From DATJLY01 sp035532935 (GTDB taxonomy: Bacteria; Pseudomonadota; Alphaproteobacteria; ATCC43930; CGMCC-115725): a stretch of 64,000 nucleotides of DNA. Shown in pieces: positions 42,886 to 50,262 of the stretch. Made by a program: the position numbers and the translations under genes. The notes under the pieces were generated by a model that was given only the letters and a program-made list of their open reading frames with translations, had not been told where the DNA came from and did no database searches. The DNA lies in assembly GCA_035532935.1 (NCBI GenBank), contig DATKQE010000008.1, forward strand, positions 124,001 through 188,000. Reading direction: 5' to 3'. Each line of letters opens with the position of its first letter. The stretch's first letter is position 1.

Positions 42886-43653
42886 CTAGCAACAGGTTTC
42901 CGCACCAGCCCCTTCGCCGGCCTCGGCGACGCGGCGGGCGCGGATCATGCGCACATGCTCGTCCATCACGCGCCGCGCGGCCGTGCCGTCGCGCGCTTCG
43001 ACAAGATCGCGTAATTGGCGGTGGACATCGAGGACATGTCGCGCCACCGGCCGCGTCAGCGTGCGATTGCGCGTGGGCCAGGCGGCGTGCTGGAGCGAGA
43101 CGAGCTGAACCACCAGCACGCGGTTGTGCGCGGCCTCCGCGAGCGCCATGTGAAAGGCGAACGAGATGCGCGTGAACTCATCGACATTGCCGATGGCGGT
43201 CTCGCTCTCGTCGAGAAGTCGCTTGAGCTTGGCGAGGTCGCGCGCCGTCGCGTTCTCGGCTGCAAGCTCGACGGCGACGCACTCGACCCCGCGCTGGGCA
43301 TCGAGAATTTCCCGCGCGGAGGTGCCGGCAAGGTCGAGCTGCACGGCGAGCGCCTCGGCGAAGAGACGCGGATTGCCGCGCGCGATGCGTGCGCCACCGC
43401 CTGCGCCCATCTTGATTTCGACGATGCCGAGCGCCTCAAGCGTACGGAGCGCATCGCGCGCGACAATGCGGCTTACCCCGGCCTTGGCGGCGATATCCTT
43501 TTCGGTGCCAAGAAAATCGCCGGGCGCCATGCGCCGCGCCCCAACCGCCGCGCGGACGTCCGCGACGATGGCGGAAGAGAGCGTCGCCGCGCGGCCTAGC
43601 TGTGCCGGCGCCGGCGAGAACCTGTCATCCCCGTAAAGCCAATGCACGGCCAT
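42886..43653 (-). CDS. GntR/FadR-family transcriptional regulator
   Basis: Regulator of 255 residues: N-terminal winged helix (about 25-95: LSSAIVADVRAAVGARRMAPGDFLGTEKDIAAKAGVSRIVARDALRTLEALGIVEIK, with a typical wing GAGGGARI) and a C-terminal FCD effector domain (about 105-235) with the helix ALAEAAHNRVLVVQLVSL and HRQLRDLVEARDGTAARRVMDEHV holding metal/ligand His residues. GGAAGAGC precedes ATG 43653. It probably controls the two downstream genes. Confidence 0.88.
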   Translation of the reverse strand: MAVHWLYGDDRFSPAPAQLGRAATLSSAIVADVRAAVGARRMAPGDFLGTEKDIAAKAGVSRIVARDALRTLEALGIVEIKMGAGGGARIARGNPRLFAEALAVQLDLAGTSAREILDAQRGVECVAVELAAENATARDLAKLKRLLDESETAIGNVDEFTRISFAFHMALAEAAHNRVLVVQLVSLQHAAWPTRNRTLTRPVARHVLDVHRQLRDLVEARDGTAARRVMDEHVRMIRARRVAEAGEGAGAETCC

Positions 43654-43678
43654 CGCGCTCTTCCAATAGCACGAGCCG

Positions 43679-43706
43679 CGAAAGCTATCAACGATATTAT
43701 CTTTCG
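43679..43706. promoter_or_regulatory. inverted repeat upstream of GntR gene, candidate operator
   Basis: CGAAAG (43679-43684) and CTTTCG (43701-43706) flank an AT-rich spacer containing ATCAACGATATTAT. The site lies 26-53 nt upstream of the regulator start. Autoregulation by the GntR protein is a guess; the spacing is longer than usual FadR operators. Confidence 0.3.
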
Positions 43707-43896
43707 GCCGACCCACCTTGCGGCGATGCGAGGGCCCGCGCCCCGGATCTGGTCGATAAGGGAGAGGGGATCGTCGGGGAGGCGGTTACCGCGCCCCATG
43801 CGACATGACCGTCCGGCCGCCCTAGCAGGGGCGGCGCGGCGGCGGATTTTCGATGTGATCGCCACTGGCGGCCGCCCAAATAGGGCTCGACCGGTA

Positions 43897-43938
43897 TTGA
43901 GCTAGATCAATGCCATCCCATCGGGATCGGCCTAATCA
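43897..43938 (+). promoter_or_regulatory. FNR/FixK-type box with matching -10 element
   Basis: TTGAG-CTAG-ATCAA (43897-43910) differs from the TTGAT-N4-ATCAA consensus at one base. TAATCA at 43933-43938 fits a -10 hexamer. With a transcription start near 43945 the box would be centred at -41.5, the classical class II activator spacing. The downstream gene begins at 43972. Oxygen-regulated expression of the exporter is therefore likely. Confidence 0.55.
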
Positions 43939-43971
43939 ATACTTATCACTCCTTGCGCGACGGATGACGAT

Positions 43972-45240
43972 ATGGGATCGGCGTCGGAATGCCCGCTCAC
44001 GGCAGGGCGCACGGCGATCCCTGTAATCGAGACGCCGAAAGGCCCCAGTTCAACCGCGGCGTTTCGGGGCGCACCGCGCCGAGGGCGGCATTTCGCATTG
44101 GCCGCAATCATCGTCCTCCTGATCGCGATCGTAGGCATTGCCACGTGGTACAGCTTGACGAGGCCGATGGTCGTTTCGATCGCACCTGTCGCGACGAATG
44201 TACCCGAACAGGTTTTCGGACTCGGGACGGTTGGGGCACGGGTGCAGTCCAATGTCGGCTTCAAAGTGCCGGGCGTCCTTGTCGCGCTGATGGCAGATCA
44301 GGGCGACCGGGCTCATGCTGGACAGGTGTTGGCGCAACTCGACGCGCGCGATATCACAGCGCAGCTTGCCGTGGCGAAAGCAGGCGTTGCGCAAGCGCAA
44401 GCGAATATTCAAAAGGCAAAGGCTGACGTTGCCAGCGCTACGGCAAGCCTGGCAAATGCCAAGGCCATAAGCGCCCGTCGGGCCGCGCTCGCCCAGCACG
44501 GTAATGCCTCGGCGGAGGAGGCGCAGACAACGGAGGCGACGATGCGTGTCGCCGCCGCCAATCTGGGCGCGGCACAGAGCGAGGTGTCGGTCGCGGAGGC
44601 CGCGCGTCAGTCCGCCGAGGCGCAGGAAGCGTTCGAGCAAGCGACCCTCGCCAACTATACTCTTTATGCTCCCTACGACGCGTGGATCGTATCGCGGAAT
44701 CTCGAACTCGGCAGCATGCCCAACCCGGGTCAGTCCGTGTTCACGCTGGTGGCCGCGCACAGCGTATGGGCGCTTGGTTATGTGGACGAGCGTCTGGCCG
44801 GCAGGCTGAGCGTCGGCCAACCGGCCGAGATCATCCTCCGCTCGAAGCCTGCGACGCCCCTCCCCGGGCATGTCGCGCGGATCGAGATCCAAAGCGATGC
44901 GGTCAACGAAGAGCGGCTCGTGGATGTCGCCTTCGACCGGATTCCTGACAACATCCATCTGGCCGAGCAGGCCGAAATCGTCATCACCACGGGTGTCTTG
45001 CCGCGCGCCGTGCCGGTGCAACCCGCCGCCGTCACTGATTACCGGGACGGACACGGTACGGTGTGGACCGTGGAGAACGGCCGTCTCGAACGCCGCCGGG
45101 TGACATTCGGTCACGAACTCCTGGACGGCCGCCTGCCGGTCGTCGACGGCTTGCCTGACGGCGCGGAGGTGGTCGCGGCGCCCGCGTCCGGGCTCCGCGT
45201 CGGCGGCGCTGCGCGCGTGGCGGAGGTCCCGCCCCGATGA
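43972..45240 (+). CDS. HlyD/MFP-family efflux adaptor, DevB-like
   Basis: Periplasmic adaptor protein of 422 residues. A transmembrane anchor lies at residues 41-60. Barrel-sandwich/lipoyl halves (VGFKVPGVLVALMADQGDRAHAGQVLAQLDARD and TLYAPYDAWIVSRNLELGSMPNPGQSVFTL) flank a long coiled coil (about 140-240, AQAQANIQKAKADVASATASLANAKA...). A beta-barrel domain follows (ERLAGRLSVGQPAEIILRS). Its stop overlaps the permease start by 4 nt. It links the inner-membrane pump to an outer-membrane channel, which is not encoded nearby. Confidence 0.88.
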   Translation: MGSASECPLTAGRTAIPVIETPKGPSSTAAFRGAPRRGRHFALAAIIVLLIAIVGIATWYSLTRPMVVSIAPVATNVPEQVFGLGTVGARVQSNVGFKVPGVLVALMADQGDRAHAGQVLAQLDARDITAQLAVAKAGVAQAQANIQKAKADVASATASLANAKAISARRAALAQHGNASAEEAQTTEATMRVAAANLGAAQSEVSVAEAARQSAEAQEAFEQATLANYTLYAPYDAWIVSRNLELGSMPNPGQSVFTLVAAHSVWALGYVDERLAGRLSVGQPAEIILRSKPATPLPGHVARIEIQSDAVNEERLVDVAFDRIPDNIHLAEQAEIVITTGVLPRAVPVQPAAVTDYRDGHGTVWTVENGRLERRRVTFGHELLDGRLPVVDGLPDGAEVVAAPASGLRVGGAARVAEVPPR

Positions 45241-46379
45241 ACCTCGCGGTTCGCGACATCCGCCATAATTTTGTCCGCTTCGCGCTCACCGGCCTCGGGC
45301 TGGGAGGGCTGCTGGGGATCGTGGTGGTCATGATCGGCATCTACGAGGGCGCGCTCGACGATGCGCTCCGCCTGCCGCGGGCCTCCAGCCCCGATCTCTG
45401 GGTGGTGCAGCCGCTGACCAAAGGCCCCTTCGCGGAGCCTTCGCGCATTCCGAGCGACACGCGCGAGTTGGTGCGGCGCATTCCCGGCGTCGCCGCCGCG
45501 GGCGCGGTCACCTTTCAGACGGTCCAGGCGGTAGCAAATGCCAAACCTCTGCGGCTCTACATCCAGGGCTATGAGCCGGGCCGCCTTGGCGGGCCGCCGT
45601 CGCTTGCCGCAGGCCATGGCATCACCCAGAGCCATTACCAGATCGTGGTCAACGATTCCTCGGGTCTCCGGCTTGGCGACCACGTGCCGCTTGGGCCGTT
45701 TGACGATCCCTATACCGTCGTCGGCCTGACGCATGGGATGGTCACGTCATCCGGCGATCCCGTCGCCTGGGTCACCCTGCTTGATGCCCAGGCAATCCAG
45801 TTTGCCGTGGCGCCGCCGCTTCAGCGGCGCGAAAAGGCAGCAGGCAGGAGCCCGCTGGTCACTGCGGACATCAACGCGGTTCTGGTTCAGCTTTACCCGG
45901 GCGTGTCAAAAACGACAGTCGCGCATGAGATCGAGCGCTGGAAGCACCTGTCCGCGGTGTCGGAGAAGCAAGAGGAAGATTACCTGACGGTGTTCGTCAT
46001 CTCGAAGATGCAGCAGCAGCTCGGCATGTTTATGGGGATTCTCATCGTCGTCGCAGCCGTGATCATCGCGCTCATCGTCTACACGCTGACCATGGACAAG
46101 CTACGATCTATCGCAACGCTGAAGCTAGTCGGCGCACCGGACCGCACGATCATTGGCCTCATCGTGCAACAGGCGCTGGTTCTCGGCGTCAGCGGCTTTG
46201 GACTCGGCGTGGCGCTGACCGCCGCCTTCAAGGGCTATTTCCCGCGCCGGGTGCTGATGGAGCCCAGAGACATTGCGATCCTCTTCGCTATCGTCGTCGT
46301 GATCTGCCTACTGGCTTCCGCCCTCAGCGTCCGCGCCGCGGTCAAGGTCGATCCGGCCACGGCCTTGGCCTCGGGTTAG
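45237..46379 (+). CDS. ABC transporter permease, DevC/FtsX (MacB-type)
   Basis: Inner-membrane subunit of 380 residues. An N-terminal helix (FVRFALTGLGLGGLLGIVVVMIGIY) is followed by a large periplasmic domain and three C-terminal helices in the FtsX domain (GMFMGILIVVAAVIIALIVYTL..., LVLGVSGFGLGVALTAAF, IAILFAIVVVICLLASALSV). This topology and the order adaptor-permease-ATPase match DevBCA exporters rather than LolCDE. The cargo is unknown. Confidence 0.87.
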   Translation: MNLAVRDIRHNFVRFALTGLGLGGLLGIVVVMIGIYEGALDDALRLPRASSPDLWVVQPLTKGPFAEPSRIPSDTRELVRRIPGVAAAGAVTFQTVQAVANAKPLRLYIQGYEPGRLGGPPSLAAGHGITQSHYQIVVNDSSGLRLGDHVPLGPFDDPYTVVGLTHGMVTSSGDPVAWVTLLDAQAIQFAVAPPLQRREKAAGRSPLVTADINAVLVQLYPGVSKTTVAHEIERWKHLSAVSEKQEEDYLTVFVISKMQQQLGMFMGILIVVAAVIIALIVYTLTMDKLRSIATLKLVGAPDRTIIGLIVQQALVLGVSGFGLGVALTAAFKGYFPRRVLMEPRDIAILFAIVVVICLLASALSVRAAVKVDPATALASG

Positions 46380-46384
46380 CATCG

Positions 46385-47128
46385 ATGTCCGAAGCCGCCG
46401 ACCCGACGGCCCTCATAGAGTTGCGCGCCGTCTCGAAGCATTTCGGGGAGGGCGCAACACGGGTGGACGCGCTCGTTGACGTGACGCTCTCCGTCTTTCC
46501 GGGCGAGGTTGTCGGACTGGTGGGGCCGAGCGGGTCCGGCAAGAGTACGCTGCTCAATGTGGTCGGTTGCGTGACAGAGCCCGACAGCGGTTGGATGCAG
46601 CTCGATGGTGAGATGGTCTATCGCGATCGCTGGCTGCGCCGCGACCTCCGGCGGCTCCGGCTCGAAAAGATCGGCTTCATTTTTCAGACCCACAATTTGC
46701 TCCCGTTTCTCACGAGCACCGAGAATGTCGCGGAAGTGATCGAGCTGGCCGGGGCCTCGTCTGCCGAGGCGCGCGAACGTTCCATTGCGCTGCTCGGCTA
46801 TCTCGGAGTCGCCCATCGTAGAAACGCCATTCCCGCGCAGCTTTCCGGTGGCGAGGCGCAGCGGGTGGCGATAGCCCGCGCATTGGCAAATGGTCCTCGC
46901 ATCATCCTCGCTGACGAACCAACCGCCCCGCTTGACTCGCAACGTGCGGGCGTTGTGATGGACCTTCTGCGGCGTGCCGCCAATGATCAACGGGGGGCGA
47001 TTCTCGTGGTCACCCACGATGAGAAAATGTTCGAACGATTCGATCGGCTCGTTCGCCTGCGCGACGGCCGGGTCGAAGGCAAGGGGCGCCACGAGAGCGC
47101 CGCGCCATTGGTCACCGGCTCTGCCTGA
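46385..47128 (+). CDS. ABC transporter ATP-binding protein, DevA/LolD-like
   Basis: ATPase of 247 residues. Walker A GPSGSGKST, Q-loop FIFQTHNLLPFLTSTENV, signature LSGGEAQR, Walker B RIILADEPTAPLDS, switch VVTHDEKMF. The NLLPFLT Q-loop context is typical of MacB/LolD/DevA. It starts 5 nt after the permease. Third and last gene of the exporter operon. Confidence 0.9.
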   Translation: MSEAADPTALIELRAVSKHFGEGATRVDALVDVTLSVFPGEVVGLVGPSGSGKSTLLNVVGCVTEPDSGWMQLDGEMVYRDRWLRRDLRRLRLEKIGFIFQTHNLLPFLTSTENVAEVIELAGASSAEARERSIALLGYLGVAHRRNAIPAQLSGGEAQRVAIARALANGPRIILADEPTAPLDSQRAGVVMDLLRRAANDQRGAILVVTHDEKMFERFDRLVRLRDGRVEGKGRHESAAPLVTGSA

Positions 47129-47292
47129 GTCTAAAACCACTAAAGGCCCCGGCAATACTGTCATGTGGCGTGGCCTCTCGCGCCTGCCGCGGTCGAACCA
47201 TGCCGCGCATGGACAGCGATGGATGCGCATGCTCTTATCCGGCGGCAGAGCAGGATTTGATCGCGAAATCGGCAAGCTCGAAGGTTCTTGCG

Positions 47293-48297
47293 ATGGCCGC
47301 CGTTCTGACGCCCGACCTGGCATCCCGGTTCGCGCGCATCGCCCGCGCCCACGTCACGCGCGAATATCCGAACAAGCTCGAACACACGATGCGCGGGCCC
47401 GAAGACGTGCGCAGCCCGCGCTCGCTCCATCCCATATTCTACGGCAGTTTCGACTGGCACTCGTGCGTTCACGGCTATTGGCTCCTGTGCCGGCTCTACC
47501 GCCGCTTCCCGGCGTTTCCCGAAAGGCCGGGAATCCGCGATCTCGCCGACCACCACCTCACGCCGGCCAATGTCGCGGGCGAGTTGGACTATCTGCGAAC
47601 CGCACCGGGCTTCGAGCGGCCTTATGGCTGGGCGTGGCTCCTGATGCTCGCGGCGGAACTCGCGCAACATGACAGTTCGGAGGGACGAAGGTGGCGCGAC
47701 GCGCTGACGCCGCTCGCCGATGAATTCGTCGACCGCTTCCTTGCGTTCCTGCCCGTTGCGAAATATCCGGTCCGGAGCGGCGCGCATTACAACAGCGCCT
47801 TCGCGCTGACGCTGGCCTGGGACTACGCGCAGGTTTGTCGGCACGATCGTCTGCGCGATCTCGTCCGCGACAAGAGCTGCGCGTGGTTTGGGCAGGACGC
47901 CGATTGCCAGGCATGGGAACCGAGCGGCGACGATTTCGTCTCGCCGGCACTGATGGAAGCCGAATGCATGCGGCGGGTCCTGCCGGCGGCGGATTTCCCG
48001 GCTTGGTTCGACCGGTTCCTGCCGCGTCTCGGGTCGAGGATCCCGGCGACGCTGTTCGAGCCGGCCACGGTCACCGATCGAACCGACGGCAAGACGGTTC
48101 ATCTGGACGGGCTCAATTTCAGCCGGGCGTGGTGCTGGCGGTCGATTGCGGCCGCGCTGCCGGAGGCCGATCCCCGGCGGTCCGCGGCGCTGGCGGCGGC
48201 CGACGCGCATCTCGATACGAGTCTGCCCTATATTGCCGGGGACTATATGGGCGAGCACTGGCTTGCGACATTCGCGCTGCTGGCGCTCGACGGTTGA
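47293..48297 (+). CDS. DUF2891 family protein
   Basis: A 334-residue protein of the uncharacterised DUF2891 type. HPIFYGSFDWHSCVHGYWLLCRLYRRFP is the hallmark, followed by PYGWAWLLMLAAEL and GAHYNSAFALTLAWDYA, with NFSRAWCWRSIA near the C-terminus. The conserved His/Trp/Asp pattern looks like an alpha/alpha-barrel enzyme. The start is a choice: ATG 47293 lies just before the conserved region, while earlier ATGs (47170, 47200) add odd sequence. Convergent with the membrane protein gene. Confidence 0.8.
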   Translation: MAAVLTPDLASRFARIARAHVTREYPNKLEHTMRGPEDVRSPRSLHPIFYGSFDWHSCVHGYWLLCRLYRRFPAFPERPGIRDLADHHLTPANVAGELDYLRTAPGFERPYGWAWLLMLAAELAQHDSSEGRRWRDALTPLADEFVDRFLAFLPVAKYPVRSGAHYNSAFALTLAWDYAQVCRHDRLRDLVRDKSCAWFGQDADCQAWEPSGDDFVSPALMEAECMRRVLPAADFPAWFDRFLPRLGSRIPATLFEPATVTDRTDGKTVHLDGLNFSRAWCWRSIAAALPEADPRRSAALAAADAHLDTSLPYIAGDYMGEHWLATFALLALDG

Positions 48298-48313
48298 GTC
48301 GCTCGGCCGTCAG

Positions 48314-49774
48314 CTAGGGCCGCGGCATCGTGTCGGCGCGCACATGCACGACGGCAATCGCATCGGAATAGAGCCTGCGCCATCCCGGAAGGTGGTCCAG
48401 CAGAGCAACATCGGGATTTTGCGGCTGCAACAATGTCCAGGTGACGTGGTATTTTGCCAACAGCGCGGGGAGCGCGGCAAGGTCGCGTTGCCGCCGGAAG
48501 AAATCGTCGCCGAACATATCGGCGCGCCCGTCGATGAAGGTCGGGATGCCGACGAAAATGAGATAGCCGCCAAAGGCGTAATCGTTGAAGACCGGGCCTG
48601 AGACTCCCTTGTCCTTGACATAGGCGAGCGCGGCCGCGGGCGCGAACCGGGTGGCGTTGTCGGCAATGCCGATCCGGATCGCTGCCGCGGCGGCGGCAAG
48701 GACGAGACCGCCGGCGCAGACGGCCGGTGCGCATCGTCCGGCGAAGCCTTGCCGGCGCGGGAAGGGTCCGCGCCATGGGCGCGCATGAGCCAGGGTCGCG
48801 CCAAGCGCCGGCGCCACGATCAGCGGCGCGATCAGCCCGACAATCTCGCCATTGCGCAAATGCCCCAGCGCCAGGTGCACCAACACCAGCAGCATCAGGA
48901 TGCGCGTGATCGGCAGGCGGACGCCGACGTAAAGGGCACCGAGCAGGACGAGCAGCAGCCAGGCCTCGAGCGGCTGCGGCTCTTGGAAGTTCGGACTGCG
49001 CCATTCCTGGATCGTGGACATGATGGCGTGCATGCGCAGGAGATCGAACGGCAGGAGCAGTCCCGACAGCCCGTTCGGCGTCGCCAGCGCCGCCAGCAGC
49101 GACAGCGCGCCGAACAGGCCCCAATCGCGTGCGGCGCGAAAAGCCGCGCGCGCGCCGGGCGCCTCGAACACCGCTTCGGCGGCGAACAGCCCGGCGAGTC
49201 CGAGACCGACCATGTACCCGCCGTGAAGATTGGCCCAGAGCAGCATGATGACGGCGGTCCACGGCGATGGCGCCTTCCCCGCCTCGCGCGCCGCCACGAG
49301 GCTGGCGCCCCACAGCACCAGTAGCGGAAACGTGAAGACATGGGGCCGCGCATAGAGATGCGGCATGCACAGTCCCCACGCGCCGACGGCTCCCACAAGC
49401 GCGTAAGCCGGCGGGACGTAGCGGAGCAGCGCCCGAACGAGAAGGGCAATCGCGGCACCGAAGGCAAGGGCGGCTGCGACGACGAGCCCCGCCCAGCCAA
49501 GCTTGCCGTAAGTCCACCCGATGACCACTTCCGCCAGCCATTCATGCGGAACCCACGGCGCGCCGTGCATGGTATGGGAAAACATGTCGCGGTGCGGAAC
49601 CGTGCCGTGCGCGATGATCCACCGTCCCACCGCCACGTGCCAATAGGTGTCGGGCTCGGCAATGACGCCGCGCCATTTGATCAAGCCCGTGACGTAAGCC
49701 ACCAATCCGGCGATGAACGGCAGCGATCTTGCGATCAGGACCGAAGGCGCCGGGCGGGAAATTGCGATGTCCAT
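48314..49774 (-). CDS. polytopic membrane protein, GT-C-like
   Basis: A 486-residue protein with about ten to twelve hydrophobic segments, conserved loop features (PDTYWHVAVGRWIIAHGTVPHRDMFSHT, VPHEWLAEV, NLHGGYMVGLG) and a C-terminal soluble part (GPVFNDYAFGGYLIFVGIPTFIDGRADMFGD). The arrangement of an Asp-containing first outer loop and many helices resembles GT-C glycosyltransferases, but I cannot name the donor or acceptor. ATG 49774 begins just before helix 1; a TTG at 49855 would add Pro-rich residues. Confidence 0.75.
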   Translation of the reverse strand: MDIAISRPAPSVLIARSLPFIAGLVAYVTGLIKWRGVIAEPDTYWHVAVGRWIIAHGTVPHRDMFSHTMHGAPWVPHEWLAEVVIGWTYGKLGWAGLVVAAALAFGAAIALLVRALLRYVPPAYALVGAVGAWGLCMPHLYARPHVFTFPLLVLWGASLVAAREAGKAPSPWTAVIMLLWANLHGGYMVGLGLAGLFAAEAVFEAPGARAAFRAARDWGLFGALSLLAALATPNGLSGLLLPFDLLRMHAIMSTIQEWRSPNFQEPQPLEAWLLLVLLGALYVGVRLPITRILMLLVLVHLALGHLRNGEIVGLIAPLIVAPALGATLAHARPWRGPFPRRQGFAGRCAPAVCAGGLVLAAAAAAIRIGIADNATRFAPAAALAYVKDKGVSGPVFNDYAFGGYLIFVGIPTFIDGRADMFGDDFFRRQRDLAALPALLAKYHVTWTLLQPQNPDVALLDHLPGWRRLYSDAIAVVHVRADTMPRP

Positions 49775-50078
49775 GTCTGCTGGCACAAGCGGAGCGTGGG
49801 GGCTTCCGGACAAGGTCGGGAGGGTCGGAGCGGTCGCCGCATTGCCGTGGCGCAATCAGCCGGCGAATCGTTGCGCGTTAACTATAGCGAAGGACCGGGA
49901 GAGCGACGACGAAAAATCCGGTGCCGGCTCGCTCCCGGCGCCGGGGCGGCATCGGCCGGGCCGGCCGATGCCAAAAAGTCGCATCGAAAGGCTCGGGCAA
50001 CAATAGAATTCCTGTTTTTTCAATGATTCTTGCGGTAGCATGTTTCGGTCGAAACCATCAGTACCTTGGAGGATATTT
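49775..50078. other. intergenic region upstream of the tiny peptide gene
   Basis: A 304-nt divergent region. GGCATCGGCC (49948-49957) and GGCCGATGCC (49963-49972) form a perfect 10-bp hairpin with a 5-nt loop, followed by AAAAAG. The last 70 nt before the peptide gene are AT-rich with a T6 run and must hold its promoter, but no clear -35/-10 pair can be picked. The open frames seen here look like GC-rich noise. Confidence 0.6.
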
Positions 50079-50183
50079 ATGAAGAAGGCAATTCTTGCGT
50101 TGCTCATTGCGCTCGGCTTGAGCGTCGCTTTCGTTTCGTCATCCCTGACGGTCCAGGCGCAGAACAAGTGCGACAATTGCTGA
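50079..50183 (+). CDS. 34-aa secreted peptide with C-terminal CxxC
   Basis: A small gene with all signals visible: TTGGAGGATATTT ribosome binding site (GGAGG 6 nt before the ATG), a Lys-Lys start, a classical hydrophobic signal peptide (about residues 4-22) ending in VQA, and a stop at 50181-50183. Cleavage after VQA leaves only QNKCDNC, seven residues with a CxxC. A strong intrinsic terminator follows. The mature part could be a disulphide-closed or metal-binding heptapeptide, a redox tag or a processed signal. I know no family for it. Confidence 0.7.
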   Translation: MKKAILALLIALGLSVAFVSSSLTVQAQNKCDNC

Positions 50184-50200
50184 TCCGCGCGTGACGGGGG

Positions 50201-50233
50201 GCCGCTCGCATTGCGGGCGGCTCTTCCCTTTTC
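50201..50233 (+). terminator. intrinsic terminator of the tiny peptide gene
   Basis: GCCGCTCGC (50201-50209) pairs with GCGGGCGGC (50213-50221), nine pairs including one T-G, around an ATT loop. A pyrimidine-rich TCTTCCCTTTTCC tail follows. It stands 17 nt past the peptide gene stop and in front of the converging STAND gene. Confidence 0.7.
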
Positions 50234-50262
50234 CGTTGCGGCTTGCACCTTATCCTTGAAGC

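Larger units (their letters stand above)
43654..43971. other. intergenic region between the GntR and exporter genes
   Basis: Divergent 318-nt control region. On the left is an inverted repeat near the GntR start (43679-43706). In the middle, CCGCCC/GGGCGG (43817-43822 and 43829-43834) can form a hairpin. On the right is the FNR/FixK-type promoter (43897-43945). No ORF here is convincing. Confidence 0.6.

Noticed and set aside
49713..50006. + strand frame running into the peptide gene leader
   Set aside because: Mostly antisense to the membrane protein start and no ribosome binding site or family pattern.
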